Assembly (NCBI GenBank): GCA_963709485.1
Contig: CAVPWE010000007.1
Location: forward strand, 558,001-622,000
Length of the DNA stretch: 64,000 nucleotides
Source of the DNA: JAXDBM01 sp963709485
Lineage (GTDB): Bacteria; Desulfobacterota; Syntrophia; Syntrophales; Fen-1087
Reading direction: 5' to 3'
Positions 26,760 to 35,774 of the stretch are shown in pieces. The notes beneath the pieces are model-generated. The model made no database searches. It had not been told where the DNA came from and saw nothing but the letters and a program-made list of their open reading frames with translations. Numbering within the stretch: position 1 is the stretch's first letter; each line of letters opens with the position of its first letter. Both the position numbers and the translations under genes were made by a program.

Positions 26760-27510
26760 CGTGGGGAACACCAATACGGTTCTGGGTCTCTTCGACGGCG
26801 CGGAGCTGGTTCACGACTGGCGGATTCGGACCGTCGTGGATCATACCGTGGACGAATACGGGATGCTGATCTACAACCTTTACAAGACCAGCCGGATCAG
26901 TTCCCGGAAGATCCGGGACATCATCATTTCCTGCGTGGTCCCCCCCATGCTGAACATCCTGGAGCCGCTCTGCCGGAAATATTTCAGCCTGAAACCGCTG
27001 ATCGTCGGGCCCGGCGTCAAGACCGGCATGCCGATTTTCTATGACAACCCGAAGGAGGTGGGGGCGGACCGGATCGTGAACGCCGTCGCCGGTTATGAAA
27101 AATACAAGCAGGACCTCATCATCGTCGATTTCGGGACCGCGACCACGTTCGATTACGTTTCCGCCAGAGGGGAATACATGGGGGGTTGCATCAGCCCGGG
27201 CATCATGATCTCCAGCGAGGCCCTCTTCGAGCGGGCGGCCAAGCTGCCGCGGGTCGAGCTCAGCAAACCCAAATCCATTGTGGCCAAGGATACCGTGAGC
27301 AGCATGCAGGCGGGAATCATGTACGGCTATGCCGGCCTTGTGGACGGGATCTGCGACCGCATGAAGGCGGAGGTGAAATCCAACCCCCTGGTGGTGGCGA
27401 CGGGTGGACTGGCCAAGATTGTCGCCCCGGAGACCAAAAACATCAACATCGTCGACGACATGCTGACGCTGGAGGGGTTGCGGATCATCTATCTTCGCAA
27501 CCAATCATGA
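26743..27510 (+). CDS. coaX: Type III pantothenate kinase
   Basis: A 255-residue kinase for the first step of coenzyme A synthesis. It has the ASKHA phosphate motif DVGNTNTVLGLF at the N-terminus, NPKEVGADRIVNAVAGYE, DFGTATTFDYV and GGCISPGI, all hallmarks of CoaX rather than CoaA. The length is typical. It overlaps birA by 17 bp. The birA-coaX pairing is frequent in bacteria. Confidence 0.94.
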   Translation: MLLVVDVGNTNTVLGLFDGAELVHDWRIRTVVDHTVDEYGMLIYNLYKTSRISSRKIRDIIISCVVPPMLNILEPLCRKYFSLKPLIVGPGVKTGMPIFYDNPKEVGADRIVNAVAGYEKYKQDLIIVDFGTATTFDYVSARGEYMGGCISPGIMISSEALFERAAKLPRVELSKPKSIVAKDTVSSMQAGIMYGYAGLVDGICDRMKAEVKSNPLVVATGGLAKIVAPETKNINIVDDMLTLEGLRIIYLRNQS

Positions 27511-27613
27511 CGAATCTGTCATGAGGTCCGGGCATTGTTCCGGCTCCCGCACGGCTGCGGACCTGTTGCGGACGCAATATGGCCCCGCCTGTCTTTCGGA
27601 CCGTCATTGCCGC

Positions 27614-27647
27614 AAAAAAAGGGAAACTCCCGGGGGAGTTTCCCTTT
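27614..27647 (-). terminator. Terminator of the OFA carrier gene
   Basis: A 13 bp stem, AAAGGGAAACTCC paired with GGAGTTTCCCTTT, is followed on the minus strand by a run of seven T. It lies just past the stop of the leftward carrier gene and could also slow transcripts coming from coaX. Confidence 0.85.
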
Positions 27648-27673
27648 CTGATTGAAGTGACCGCCGTTCGCCG

Positions 27674-29002
27674 TTACGCCTTCTGCGGAGGCTTGAGCAT
27701 CCAGATGATGCCAATGGACGCGAGGCACATGATTCCGGAGATGATAAAGGACGTTGAGTAGTCCCCGGCGGAGAACTGTTTCACGATCAGCGCCCCTTTG
27801 TCCATGGCCTCGAAGGGGATTTTTCCGACGATCGTCATGAGCTTGGGAGCCAGCCAGGGACCGAAGAGTCCGCCGACGCCATAGGCGGCAAACATCAGCC
27901 CGTAGTTGGCGCCGACATTCTTGGTTCCGAAGTAGTCGGCCGTCACCGCCGGATAGAGGCCGAGGAAGCCGCCGAAGCAGAACCCGATGGAGCAGACGCC
28001 GAAGAGGAACATGGGGTAGCTGGTGAACATCTTGAGGGCCAGCATGATGACGCCGGCATAGGCGAAGATGATGATCAGCGTCGTCTTGCGGCCGATCATG
28101 TCGGATACCTGACCCCAGACGAGGCGACCCGCCGCATTCAGGATCGCAACAATCATAACGGCCCACGCTCCCTGATCGGCGACGGTCTTGAAGGCGTCTC
28201 TGGTGATGGTGGGCATGGCCTTGGCCAGTTCGATCATAGAAGGCGCCTGCCACATGTTCGTGATGTTCATAATGATCATGAGACCCGCCATGCAGCCGGC
28301 GAAATAGGTGACCCAGAGGAAATAGAACTGCGGGGTTTTGAGCATCTCCATGGTCGAGAAGTCACCTCCTGCGGATGCTGCCGCACCGGTGGCGGGCGCG
28401 GGAGGCGTCCAGCCTTCGGGCTTGTACCCCGCCGGGGGAACGACCATCAACTGGGCGCCCAGAACGACGGCCACGAGAAAGATGATCCCAAGATACATGA
28501 ATGTCGACATGATGCCGGATGAAGCGATGAAGGCCTTCGCAATGGGCGTGAAGACGAGGGCGCCGGCGCCGAACCCGGCCACAGCCAGACCCGTGATCAT
28601 CCCGCGCTTGTCGGGGAACCATTTCACGCAGGTGGCGATGGGGCAGACATAGGCCGCGCCGATTCCCAGGCCACCGAGGACGCTGAATGCAAGGGTGAAC
28701 ATCATCAGATTGTCCGCAAAGGATGTCATGATGAGACCCGCTCCCAGCATCACGCCGCCCACGGAGGCGACGATGCGCGGCCCGATCTTGTCCTGGATCT
28801 TGCCCGCAAAGATGACGCCCAAGGCAAAAAAGGCGAGAATGAGCTGGGATGGAAGCGCCAGATCCGTCGGGCTCCATGAGGGAAACTTGGCGCTCAGGGC
28901 GGGTTTGAAGACGCTGTAGATGTAAACCGCGCCGAGGCTGACCTGGATCAGCATTGCGCCGACTACGACAAGCCACCGGTTGAACGTTTTCTCAGATGCC
29001 AT
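27674..29002 (-). CDS. OFA-family MFS carrier (oxalate/formate antiporter-like)
   Basis: A 442-residue inner-membrane carrier with ~12 predicted helices. ATG 29002 (MASEKTFNRWLVVVGAML) has a strong AGGAGG site; the open frame further upstream has no support. Family features are an N-terminal GAVYIYSVF helix, GKIQDKIGPR between helices 2 and 3, and GLGIGAAYVCPIATCVKWFPDKRG around helix 4-5. An Ala/Pro-rich cytoplasmic loop lies mid-protein (~214-230), and VWGQVSDMIGRK is in the second half. Members exchange oxalate, formate or other small carboxylates. The substrate here is not determinable; many syntrophic bacteria carry several such paralogues. Confidence 0.82.
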   Translation of the reverse strand: MASEKTFNRWLVVVGAMLIQVSLGAVYIYSVFKPALSAKFPSWSPTDLALPSQLILAFFALGVIFAGKIQDKIGPRIVASVGGVMLGAGLIMTSFADNLMMFTLAFSVLGGLGIGAAYVCPIATCVKWFPDKRGMITGLAVAGFGAGALVFTPIAKAFIASSGIMSTFMYLGIIFLVAVVLGAQLMVVPPAGYKPEGWTPPAPATGAAASAGGDFSTMEMLKTPQFYFLWVTYFAGCMAGLMIIMNITNMWQAPSMIELAKAMPTITRDAFKTVADQGAWAVMIVAILNAAGRLVWGQVSDMIGRKTTLIIIFAYAGVIMLALKMFTSYPMFLFGVCSIGFCFGGFLGLYPAVTADYFGTKNVGANYGLMFAAYGVGGLFGPWLAPKLMTIVGKIPFEAMDKGALIVKQFSAGDYSTSFIISGIMCLASIGIIWMLKPPQKA

Positions 29003-29035
29003 CAAAGATTCCTCCTTTTGATCATAATGCCTGTA

Positions 29036-29064
29036 ATAATAACATATTTGGGGAACAGTGTCGA
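29036..29064 (-). promoter_or_regulatory. Sigma70-like promoter of the OFA carrier gene
   Basis: On the minus strand TCGACA and TATTAT are separated by 17 bp, ~34 bp upstream of the start codon. Confidence 0.5.
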
Positions 29065-29132
29065 ACAATATCTGTCGAACCGCCCCTGCCGTGGAGGACA
29101 AATCAATATTTCAAGATTCTGAATGATCTCGA

Positions 29133-29720
29133 TTAGACGGAATCCAGTTTGCGCAGGTCTTCCGGGGTGTTGACGTTGAGGAACATCCGGGTCCGGGGAT
29201 CGAAGGTTCGAATGGTCTCCTCAAGGATGCAGAGGGTTTTCAGTCCCTTGTAAAAACCGGTGATCTTCAGTTTGTCCCTGAGCAGGTTGTTTTTGATGGC
29301 GGGCAGGCATTTCCTGGAATAGACGGCGTGAAGGGGCTGGAGGCCATCCGCAGTCTGCGGTACGACAATCTCGTAAGGAAGCGCCTGTTCCATCATATGG
29401 GCGATGAATTCGGGGTTCAGGAAGGGCATGTCGCAGGCGGCGGCAAAGGCATGCGAACTGTTCGCGTAGAAAAGGCCCGTGTAGATGCCGCCGAGGGCTT
29501 TTCTGCCCGGATAGATGTCGGTCACGAGGGTCACATCCAGGTCGAGGTAGTCCAGCGGTTGATTGGTTACCAGAATGACTTCGGCGAACAGGCTTTTGTA
29601 TATCCGGAGGATCCGGTCGATCATCCGCTCGCCGTCGACGACCAGGAATGCCTTGTTCCGCCCCATACGGGAATTTTCCCCTCCGGACAGGATAATGCCC
29701 GTCATGCGCCGCTCTTTCAT
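29133..29720 (-). CDS. mobA: Molybdenum cofactor guanylyltransferase
   Basis: A 195-residue nucleotidyltransferase that adds GMP to molybdopterin to form the guanine dinucleotide cofactor used by formate dehydrogenases and related enzymes. It has the GTP-binding signature ILSGGENSRMGRNKA, VTDIYPGRKALGGIYTGL, and the metal motif ACDMPFL. HAVYSRKCLP and LNVNTPEDLRKL at the C-terminus fit MobA. The start at 29720 has AGGGA ~9 bases upstream; a second ATG five codons later is possible. It stands alone between the OFA carrier and a divergent envelope gene. Formate-dehydrogenase maturation would be a natural use in an anaerobe (inference). Confidence 0.85.
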   Translation of the reverse strand: MKERRMTGIILSGGENSRMGRNKAFLVVDGERMIDRILRIYKSLFAEVILVTNQPLDYLDLDVTLVTDIYPGRKALGGIYTGLFYANSSHAFAAACDMPFLNPEFIAHMMEQALPYEIVVPQTADGLQPLHAVYSRKCLPAIKNNLLRDKLKITGFYKGLKTLCILEETIRTFDPRTRMFLNVNTPEDLRKLDSV

Positions 29721-29777
29721 GAGAATATCCCTAATACAGTTTCAGGGCACGGGTCAAGGACGCATTGCGGACGCGTT

Positions 29778-29806
29778 TTGACATCGGGCCGCGGATCGTG
29801 TAGAGT
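29778..29806 (+). promoter_or_regulatory. Possible promoter of the SpoIID-like gene
   Basis: TTGACA and TAGAGT are separated by 17 bp in the 134 bp divergent gap between mobA and the SpoIID-like gene. Confidence 0.45.
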
Positions 29807-29854
29807 CCGCGAAAATGGTTTTCACGTTCGTGACGGGAAAGCGCGCGTTGCTTC

Positions 29855-31189
29855 ATGGTGACAGAGGAGCCAAAAATCGGGGTCGGCGTCCTGACGGACC
29901 GCCGGCAGGTCCGGGGCAGGTTCAACGGTCCCTTCCGCCTGGAGAACGGGCAGTCCGTCGACGGCGCCTTTTCCGCGCATGCCGAAGGTGGTCGGGTAAC
30001 CGTTGCGGATTCAAGGGGGAGGGCGTTTGCCGGCCCGGGGATGCTCCGTTTTGTTCATGGAGAAGCGTCCACATTTACCCTCGCCGACGTCCGGATCGGC
30101 ATCCGCTTCCACTGGGAACGGGAACAGGAGCAGACCTTTCAGGGTGATCTGGCGCTCATGGCCCGCGAGGGCGGCAACATGACCGCCGTCAATGAAATCG
30201 CTCTCGAAGATTACCTGGAGAGTGTCATTGCATCGGAAATGAGCGCCACGGCGCCGCTGGAACTGCTGCGTGCCCATGCCGTCATGTCGCGAAGCTGGAT
30301 TGCATCCATGCTGGGCCGGAAAGGCAAGCCGGCGCCATCGGCCGGGTCGGCGCAGCCGGTCAGCCGGCGTCCGGGGGAGCGCATCGCATGGTATGGCCGC
30401 GAGGAGCACGACGGTTTTGACGTCTGCGCCGACGATCACTGCCAGCGCTACCAGGGGATCGGCGTCATCGCCTCCGGAAACGTCCGGGAGGCCGTCCGGT
30501 CGACCCGCGGGATTTTCCTGGTTTACGGCGGGGACATCTGCGACGCTCGCTATCACAAGGCCTGCGGCGGGCTGACGGAAAATTTTGAAAACGTCTGGGA
30601 AGAGATTCCTGTTCCCTATCTTTCCTCGGTATCCGACGCCACGCTTCCTTTCCCGCCGGTCCGGACCGAGGAGGAGGCGAGGCAATGGATATGCAGGTCG
30701 CCGGAATCCCATTGCAACACGTCCGACACCGGCCTTCTGCAGCAGATCCTCCCCGCGTTCGATCGGGAAACGGTTGATTTTTTCCGCTGGCGGATGGTTT
30801 ATACCCGGGACGCGCTGGAGGCGATCCTGCGGGAGAAAACAGGGCTCGATTTCGGCATTCTGCATCACCTGACGCCGCTGGAGCGCGGCCCCTCCGGGCG
30901 GATCGTCCGGTTGAAGATTGAAGGATCGAAGGAAAGCCTGGTGGTGGGCAAGGAACTGGAAATCCGCCGCTGCCTTTCCCGGAGCCACCTCTACAGCAGC
31001 GCCTTCGTCGTTTCCCGCGAGTGCGATCCGTCCGGTCTTCCCGCCCGGTTCGTCCTGGAAGGCGCCGGGTGGGGGCACGGCGTCGGCCTGTGCCAGATCG
31101 GGGCAGCGGTGATGGCAGTTCGCGGGGCCGCCGCCGAAGATATCCTGAAGCATTATTTTCGAGGCGTCGCGTTGAGAAGGTGCTACTGA
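29855..31189 (+). CDS. SpoIID/LytB domain protein (peptidoglycan-active)
   Basis: A 444-residue protein of the SpoIID/LytB family. In sporulation proteins this domain cleaves glycan strands at sites stripped of peptide; LytB homologues enhance amidases. The core is EDYLESVIASEMSATAPLELLRAHAVMSRSW (residues ~118-148), containing the likely catalytic Glu. ACGGLTENFENVW and GWGHGVGLCQIGAAVMA complete the signature. No signal peptide is visible from this start, which is odd for an envelope enzyme. Export by another route, or a start missed upstream, remains possible. The ribosome site is weak. It lies upstream of the AmpG/MurU-AmgK recycling genes. Confidence 0.82.
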   Translation: MVTEEPKIGVGVLTDRRQVRGRFNGPFRLENGQSVDGAFSAHAEGGRVTVADSRGRAFAGPGMLRFVHGEASTFTLADVRIGIRFHWEREQEQTFQGDLALMAREGGNMTAVNEIALEDYLESVIASEMSATAPLELLRAHAVMSRSWIASMLGRKGKPAPSAGSAQPVSRRPGERIAWYGREEHDGFDVCADDHCQRYQGIGVIASGNVREAVRSTRGIFLVYGGDICDARYHKACGGLTENFENVWEEIPVPYLSSVSDATLPFPPVRTEEEARQWICRSPESHCNTSDTGLLQQILPAFDRETVDFFRWRMVYTRDALEAILREKTGLDFGILHHLTPLERGPSGRIVRLKIEGSKESLVVGKELEIRRCLSRSHLYSSAFVVSRECDPSGLPARFVLEGAGWGHGVGLCQIGAAVMAVRGAAAEDILKHYFRGVALRRCY

Positions 31190-31294
31190 TTCAGCCCGTC
31201 CTTCCTCCTTTTTCGTTGACAGGCCCGCTCCCGTATTCTATGCCTCCGGCAGCGAAAATTCGCGAACGTACCGGCCCCCGTGAGACTGACGAAC

Positions 31295-32591
31295 ATGACC
31301 ATTCCTGATCCGCCCGCCCGGAAGCCCTGGAGATGGATCCCCTCCCTCTATCTTGCGGAAGGCATCCCCTACGTCATGGTCATGACGGTTTCCGTCGTTC
31401 TGTACAAGCGGCTCGGCATTTCCAACACGGACATTGCGCTCTACACCAGCTGGCTCTATCTGCCCTGGGTCATCAAACCCCTCTGGAGCCCGCTGGTCGA
31501 CATGTTCCGGACGAAGCGGTTCTGGATTGTCCTGATGCAGCTGGCGCGTCGGCGCGTCCCTGGCCTCCGTAGCCCTGACCATCCCGGCGCCGGATTTTTT
31601 CCGGTACACGCTGGCCTTTTTCTGGATCCTGGCCTTCAGCTCCGCCACCCACGACATTGCCGCCGACGGTTTCTACATGCTGGCGCTCCCCGAGCACCAG
31701 CAGGCGGCCTTCATCGGCGTGCGGACCACCTTTTACCGGATTGCCACGATCGCCGCCAAGGGCGGCCTGGTCATCCTCGCCGGCTATCTGGAAACGCACG
31801 GCTTCACCGTGACATCCGCCTGGTCGGTGACTTTCCTTGCGGCTGCGACCGTATTTCTGGCCTTCTGCATCTACCATGCCGCCGTTCTTCCCCGCCCGGT
31901 CGCGGACCGGCCGGCCGCACGGGACCCTTCACAGAGCCACTCCGTCCAGTTTCTCCAAAGCCTGTCCCTTTTCTTCAGGCAGAAAAACATCACGGCGATC
32001 TTGGCCTTCCTGCTGCTGTACCGCTTTGCCGAGGCCCAGCTCGTGAAGATGGTGGCGCCATTCCTGCTGGATCCCAGGGCGAAGGGCGGCCTCGGGCTGA
32101 CGACCAGCGAGGTCGGCATCGTCTATGGAACGGTCGGCGTGATGGCCCTGATGCTGGGCGGCCTGGTCGGCGGCTATGTCATCTCGAGGCAGGGATTGAA
32201 ATTCTGGATCTGGATCATGGCCTGCGCCATGCACCTGCCGGACCTGATTTTCGTCTATCTCTCCCATGCCCTGCCGCAGAGTTTCTGGATCGTCAACCTC
32301 GCGGTCGCCCTGGAGCAGTTCGGCTACGGTTTCGGTTTCACGGCCTACACAATGGTCATGATCATGATTTCGGATGGACCGTACAAGACGGTGAGCTACG
32401 CCATTGCCACCGGAATCATGGCCCTGGGCATGATGATCCCGGCCATGTTCAGCGGGTGGATCCAGGAACAGATCGGCTACCCGCACTTCTTTCTGTGGAT
32501 CATCCTCTCCACGGTGCCCGGATTTGCCGTGGTCGCCCTGATCCGGATCGATCCCGAATTCGGCATGAAGCGGACGGAGAAACGCGGATGA
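31295..32591 (+). pseudogene. AmpG-like muropeptide permease, frameshifted
   Basis: An MFS carrier of the PAT/AmpG family (about 431 residues if repaired), which imports cell-wall fragments. The N-terminal part reads PSLYLAEGIPYVMVMTVS...LYTSWLYLPWVIKPLWSP to QLA. At ~31544-31547 (CTGGCGCGTC) one extra base shifts the frame. The rest (SLASVALTIPAPDFFRYTLAFFWILAFSSATHDIAADGFYM...) continues in the +1 frame to the stop at 32591. Both halves align as one transporter, so the damage is a single insertion: a real mutation or a sequencing error. The final stop overlaps the next gene's ATG as ATGA. ATG 31295 is used; GTG 31280 is an alternative. A poor promoter (TTGACA at 31216, weak -10) lies upstream. 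Confidence 0.8.
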
Positions 32592-34357
32592 CGGCGGACC
32601 GGATCAGAACGGCCTTTATCCTGGGAGCCGGCCTGGGCATGCGCCTCCGGCCCCTGACGGACAGCTGCCCGAAGCCTCTTCTGCCGGTTGCGGGCCGTCC
32701 CATGATCACCTATGCCATGGACCACCTCATGACCGTCGGCATCGAGCGCTTCATCGTCAACACCCATCACTGCGCCGATGCCTATTCCCGGACATTCCCG
32801 GACTGCCGCTGGCGGGGCATCCCGATCGTCTTCCGCCACGAGCCCGTGCTCCTGGACACGGCCGGCGGACTCAAGAACATCGAGGACCTTCTCGAGGGAG
32901 ATGAGGCGCTCCTTGTCTACAACGGCGATATCATGACGGACCTGCCGCTGGGACGGCTCCTGGCGGCCCACGCCGGACAGGGCCGGGACGTGACGCTCGC
33001 ACTGCGCAGCAGCGGCCCGATTCCGAACGTCGACCTCGATGCCGGCGGCGCCGTCTGCGATCTGCGCCGCATCCTTGGCCGCCCCGGCGTCCGGAGCTGC
33101 CAGTTCACGGGCATCTACGTTGTGGAAAGGCGCTTCCTCGACCGCCTGCATCCGGGACGAATCGCGTCGGTTGTTCCGGTTTTCGCCGGCATGATTCAGG
33201 AAAAGCCCGGCTCCGTGGGAGGGGTCGTCATCGATGACGGCTTCTGGCAGGACACCGGCCATCCCGATGAATACGAGCGGATCAACCGGACTTTCACCCG
33301 GGACCGGCAGCCGGAAAGCGTCGACGGGAATGCCGACCACGCCGACGACTTTGTGCGGCAGGCGCTGAAGCTGGCCGGGACCGATCCGGTCCGCATGTCT
33401 CCGCTCGCCGGGGGCGGGTCGAATCGTGCCTACTGGCGGATCCATTACGGCGGGGATCTCACCGCCCTGTTCATGCAATATCAGACCGAACCTGCAGAAA
33501 ACCAATACCACGCGGCCATTGCCTCGTTCCTGCAGGGCATCGGGGTGACGGTCCCCCGCATCATTCGTCATGATGCGGCCCGCCGGTTCATCGTGATGGA
33601 AGACCTGGGAGAACGGGATCTCTGGTCCTGCCGAAATCAATCCTGGGCCGTGCGCCGGGACTGCTACCGGAAAGCGCTTTTCCTGGTTCATAAGCTGCAC
33701 GCCTTTCCGCCGTCCGATTTCCCGTCGCAGACCGTTCCCCTGACGGCACGTTTCGGGCCGGAGCTGTACCGGTGGGAACGGGATTATTTCCGGGATCATT
33801 TCGTGCAGGCCCTCTGCGGCCTGGACATCGGCGGGATGTTTGCGGATGAACTCGAGGCGGAGCTTTCCCTTCTTGCGGACCGGATTGAAAAGACAGATCA
33901 CACATTGATCCACCGCGATTTCCAGTCTCAAAACATCATGATCCGCGGCGGCGAACCGGTCCTGATCGACTTTCAGGGGATGCGGTTCGGAAGCTTTTTC
34001 TACGACCTGGGCTCTCTCCTTTACGACCCCTATGTCTTCTTTACGGAGGATGAGCGCCTGGCGCTGCTGCGGGATCATTATGAGCGGCATGAGACGGAGA
34101 TGGACTGGGCGGCGTACCAGGCGCGGTTTCGGGAGGCCTCGGCGCAGCGCCTCATGCAGGCCCTTGGCGCTTACGGGTTCCTCGGGCTGAAGCGGAACCG
34201 CCGGGACTTTCTCGCCCATGCGGGAAACGGCCTCGAAAACCTGATCGATGCGAGCACCCGGGCGAAGACCCTGCCGGCGCTGAGGCGGCTTGCCCGGGAA
34301 TGCCGCAGGGCCCTGCGATGCGGCCGGCCGGTCCCGGACCGTCCACGAACGGGTTGA
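32588..34357 (+). CDS. MurU-AmgK fusion: sugar-1-P nucleotidyltransferase plus amino-sugar kinase
   Basis: A 589-residue two-domain enzyme. Residues ~6-235 are a sugar nucleotidyltransferase (LGAGLGMRLRPLTD..PKPLLPVAGRPM, YNGDIMTD) like MurU, which makes UDP-MurNAc from MurNAc-1-P. Residues ~255-585 are an APH-fold kinase (GGGSNRAYWRI, HRDFQSQN at 442-449, LIDFQGMRFG) like AmgK, which phosphorylates MurNAc at C1. In Pseudomonas these are separate genes of the anabolic peptidoglycan-recycling route. Start 32588 overlaps the AmpG-like stop as ATGA, which strongly supports a shared role. The APH domain could be a homoserine- or choline-type kinase instead, but the partner domain and neighbour favour amino sugar. 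Confidence 0.82.
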   Translation: MTADRIRTAFILGAGLGMRLRPLTDSCPKPLLPVAGRPMITYAMDHLMTVGIERFIVNTHHCADAYSRTFPDCRWRGIPIVFRHEPVLLDTAGGLKNIEDLLEGDEALLVYNGDIMTDLPLGRLLAAHAGQGRDVTLALRSSGPIPNVDLDAGGAVCDLRRILGRPGVRSCQFTGIYVVERRFLDRLHPGRIASVVPVFAGMIQEKPGSVGGVVIDDGFWQDTGHPDEYERINRTFTRDRQPESVDGNADHADDFVRQALKLAGTDPVRMSPLAGGGSNRAYWRIHYGGDLTALFMQYQTEPAENQYHAAIASFLQGIGVTVPRIIRHDAARRFIVMEDLGERDLWSCRNQSWAVRRDCYRKALFLVHKLHAFPPSDFPSQTVPLTARFGPELYRWERDYFRDHFVQALCGLDIGGMFADELEAELSLLADRIEKTDHTLIHRDFQSQNIMIRGGEPVLIDFQGMRFGSFFYDLGSLLYDPYVFFTEDERLALLRDHYERHETEMDWAAYQARFREASAQRLMQALGAYGFLGLKRNRRDFLAHAGNGLENLIDASTRAKTLPALRRLARECRRALRCGRPVPDRPRTG

Positions 34358-34442
34358 CATTTTCCCGCCGATGAATGTAAGGAAGCCCGTTAATGCGGCC
34401 GGTGCCGTGAAAACCCCTTGCTTCCACCCGGAGAATCGCTCG

Positions 34443-35423
34443 ATGCGGCGTTCCGCTATCGGCTCCACGGGCAGCTACCTGCCCGAGAGGGTCATTCAAA
34501 ACGAGGATCTGACGCAGTTCCCCGCCGATGCCATTCCGCTCATCGGCGAAAAAACAGGCGTTTTCGCCAGGCGTTTCGCCGGCGAGGGGGAATGCACATC
34601 CGACCTGGCTTCCCGCGCGGCACTCGCATGCCTGGGCAGAATTTCTTTCCCCCCCGGTCAGGTTGAGGCCATCCTCCTCTCCACGTCGTCTCCGGACCGC
34701 ATGCAGCCCGCGACGGCGACGCGGGTGCAGCATCTCATCGGGGCGCAAAAGGCCTTCGCGTTCGACATCAATTCCGTCTGCTCGGGCAGCGTCTACGGCA
34801 TTGCCCTGGCGGATGCCATGATCAAATCGGGGAGCTGCAGCAACGTCCTGCTGATCGCCTCGGAAGTTTATTCGAAGATCATGAATCCGAAGGATTTTTC
34901 CACCTACCCCTTTTTCGGGGACGGTGCCGGCGCCATCCTCTTTCAGGCCGATCGGGACGCATCACGGGGCGTTCTTCATTCCTGCCTGAAATCGGACGGC
35001 AGCGGCTGCGACATGATCGGCGTAAGGGCCGGAGGGACCATGTTGCCCTACGAAAAAATCAAGAATTTCCGTCTGGCCCTGTTCAGCATGAGGGGGATTG
35101 ACGTTTTCAACTTTGCCGTCGATCGGGGGGCGGAGATCATCATGCAGACGGCGGGCGAGGCCGGCGTGTCGCTCCAGGAGATTCGCTGCTTTGTCTGCCA
35201 CCAGGCCAACACCCATATCATACAGCGGATCTCGGAAAGGCTGGACCTGCCAACCTCGCTTTTTTTCGAGAATCTTCACCGGTATGGAAATACCGCCAGC
35301 GCCTCCGTCTTGATCAGTCTGGATGAAGTCCTTTCCGGGGGCGTCGCCTCCAAAGGGGATCTGGTGATGACCCTCGCCTTCGGCGGGGGGCTGTCCTGGG
35401 GGGCGAATCTGATCCGGATATAG
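34443..35423 (+). CDS. 3-oxoacyl-ACP synthase III-like condensing enzyme
   Basis: A 326-residue FabH-like thiolase-fold enzyme. The catalytic triad is visible: Cys in NSVCSGSVYG, His in CHQANTHII and Asn in YGNTASAS. ATG 34443 (MRRSAIGSTGSYLPERV) has GGAG 9 bases upstream and matches the normal start; earlier in-frame starts lie within or next to the previous gene. FabH starts fatty-acid synthesis from acetyl-CoA, but stand-alone paralogues beside a private ACP often make special acyl chains. Next genes are an ACP, a GT2 and a HIT-like protein, so a dedicated acyl or polyketide starter is likely (inference). Confidence 0.88.
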   Translation: MRRSAIGSTGSYLPERVIQNEDLTQFPADAIPLIGEKTGVFARRFAGEGECTSDLASRAALACLGRISFPPGQVEAILLSTSSPDRMQPATATRVQHLIGAQKAFAFDINSVCSGSVYGIALADAMIKSGSCSNVLLIASEVYSKIMNPKDFSTYPFFGDGAGAILFQADRDASRGVLHSCLKSDGSGCDMIGVRAGGTMLPYEKIKNFRLALFSMRGIDVFNFAVDRGAEIIMQTAGEAGVSLQEIRCFVCHQANTHIIQRISERLDLPTSLFFENLHRYGNTASASVLISLDEVLSGGVASKGDLVMTLAFGGGLSWGANLIRI

Positions 35424-35446
35424 CTGCGAGCGTGAAGGAGCGATGC

Positions 35447-35713
35447 ATGGACGCGACACTGAAAAAGATTCAGGGGATTCTTCTGGAAAATTTTCCCGAA
35501 ATCGGCGATCTGGAAATCAGCGCCGAGACCCGGCTGGGCGAGATCCCGGGATGGGATTCCATGGTTGCCGTCAATCTGCAGATGTTTCTGGACGAATCCT
35601 TTCACGTTGTCGTGATTCTGGATCTCCTGAATGAGGAAACCACCCTGGCCGACCTGGTCGCCTATATCGAAAATCCGGATGCCATGGCCCGGGCCGCCGC
35701 CCGACAGGCGTGA
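35447..35713 (+). CDS. Acyl carrier protein
   Basis: An 88-residue carrier protein. The phosphopantetheine serine lies in GWDSMVAVNL, with the usual four-helix pattern and IENPDAMARA at the C-terminus. The ATG at 35447 has GAAGGAG 6 bases upstream; a GTG at 35432 in the same frame lies in that site. It diverges from housekeeping AcpP (DSM rather than DSLD), suggesting a pathway-specific carrier. It lies 23 bp after the KASIII-like gene. Confidence 0.85.
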   Translation: MDATLKKIQGILLENFPEIGDLEISAETRLGEIPGWDSMVAVNLQMFLDESFHVVVILDLLNEETTLADLVAYIENPDAMARAAARQA

Positions 35714-35774
35714 GGGCAGGGAATCGGGATCAGGATGCTCCGGAACGAGGGATCCGTAAAGCGGGTGTGCGCCC

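Noticed and set aside
31280..34357. A single 1025-codon open frame spanning a transporter start and a nucleotidyltransferase-kinase
   Set aside because: The stretch ~31550-32587 in this frame is out-of-frame sequence of the permease, rich in His/Arg/Pro. The permease continues in the +1 frame, so the long frame is an artefact of the frameshift.
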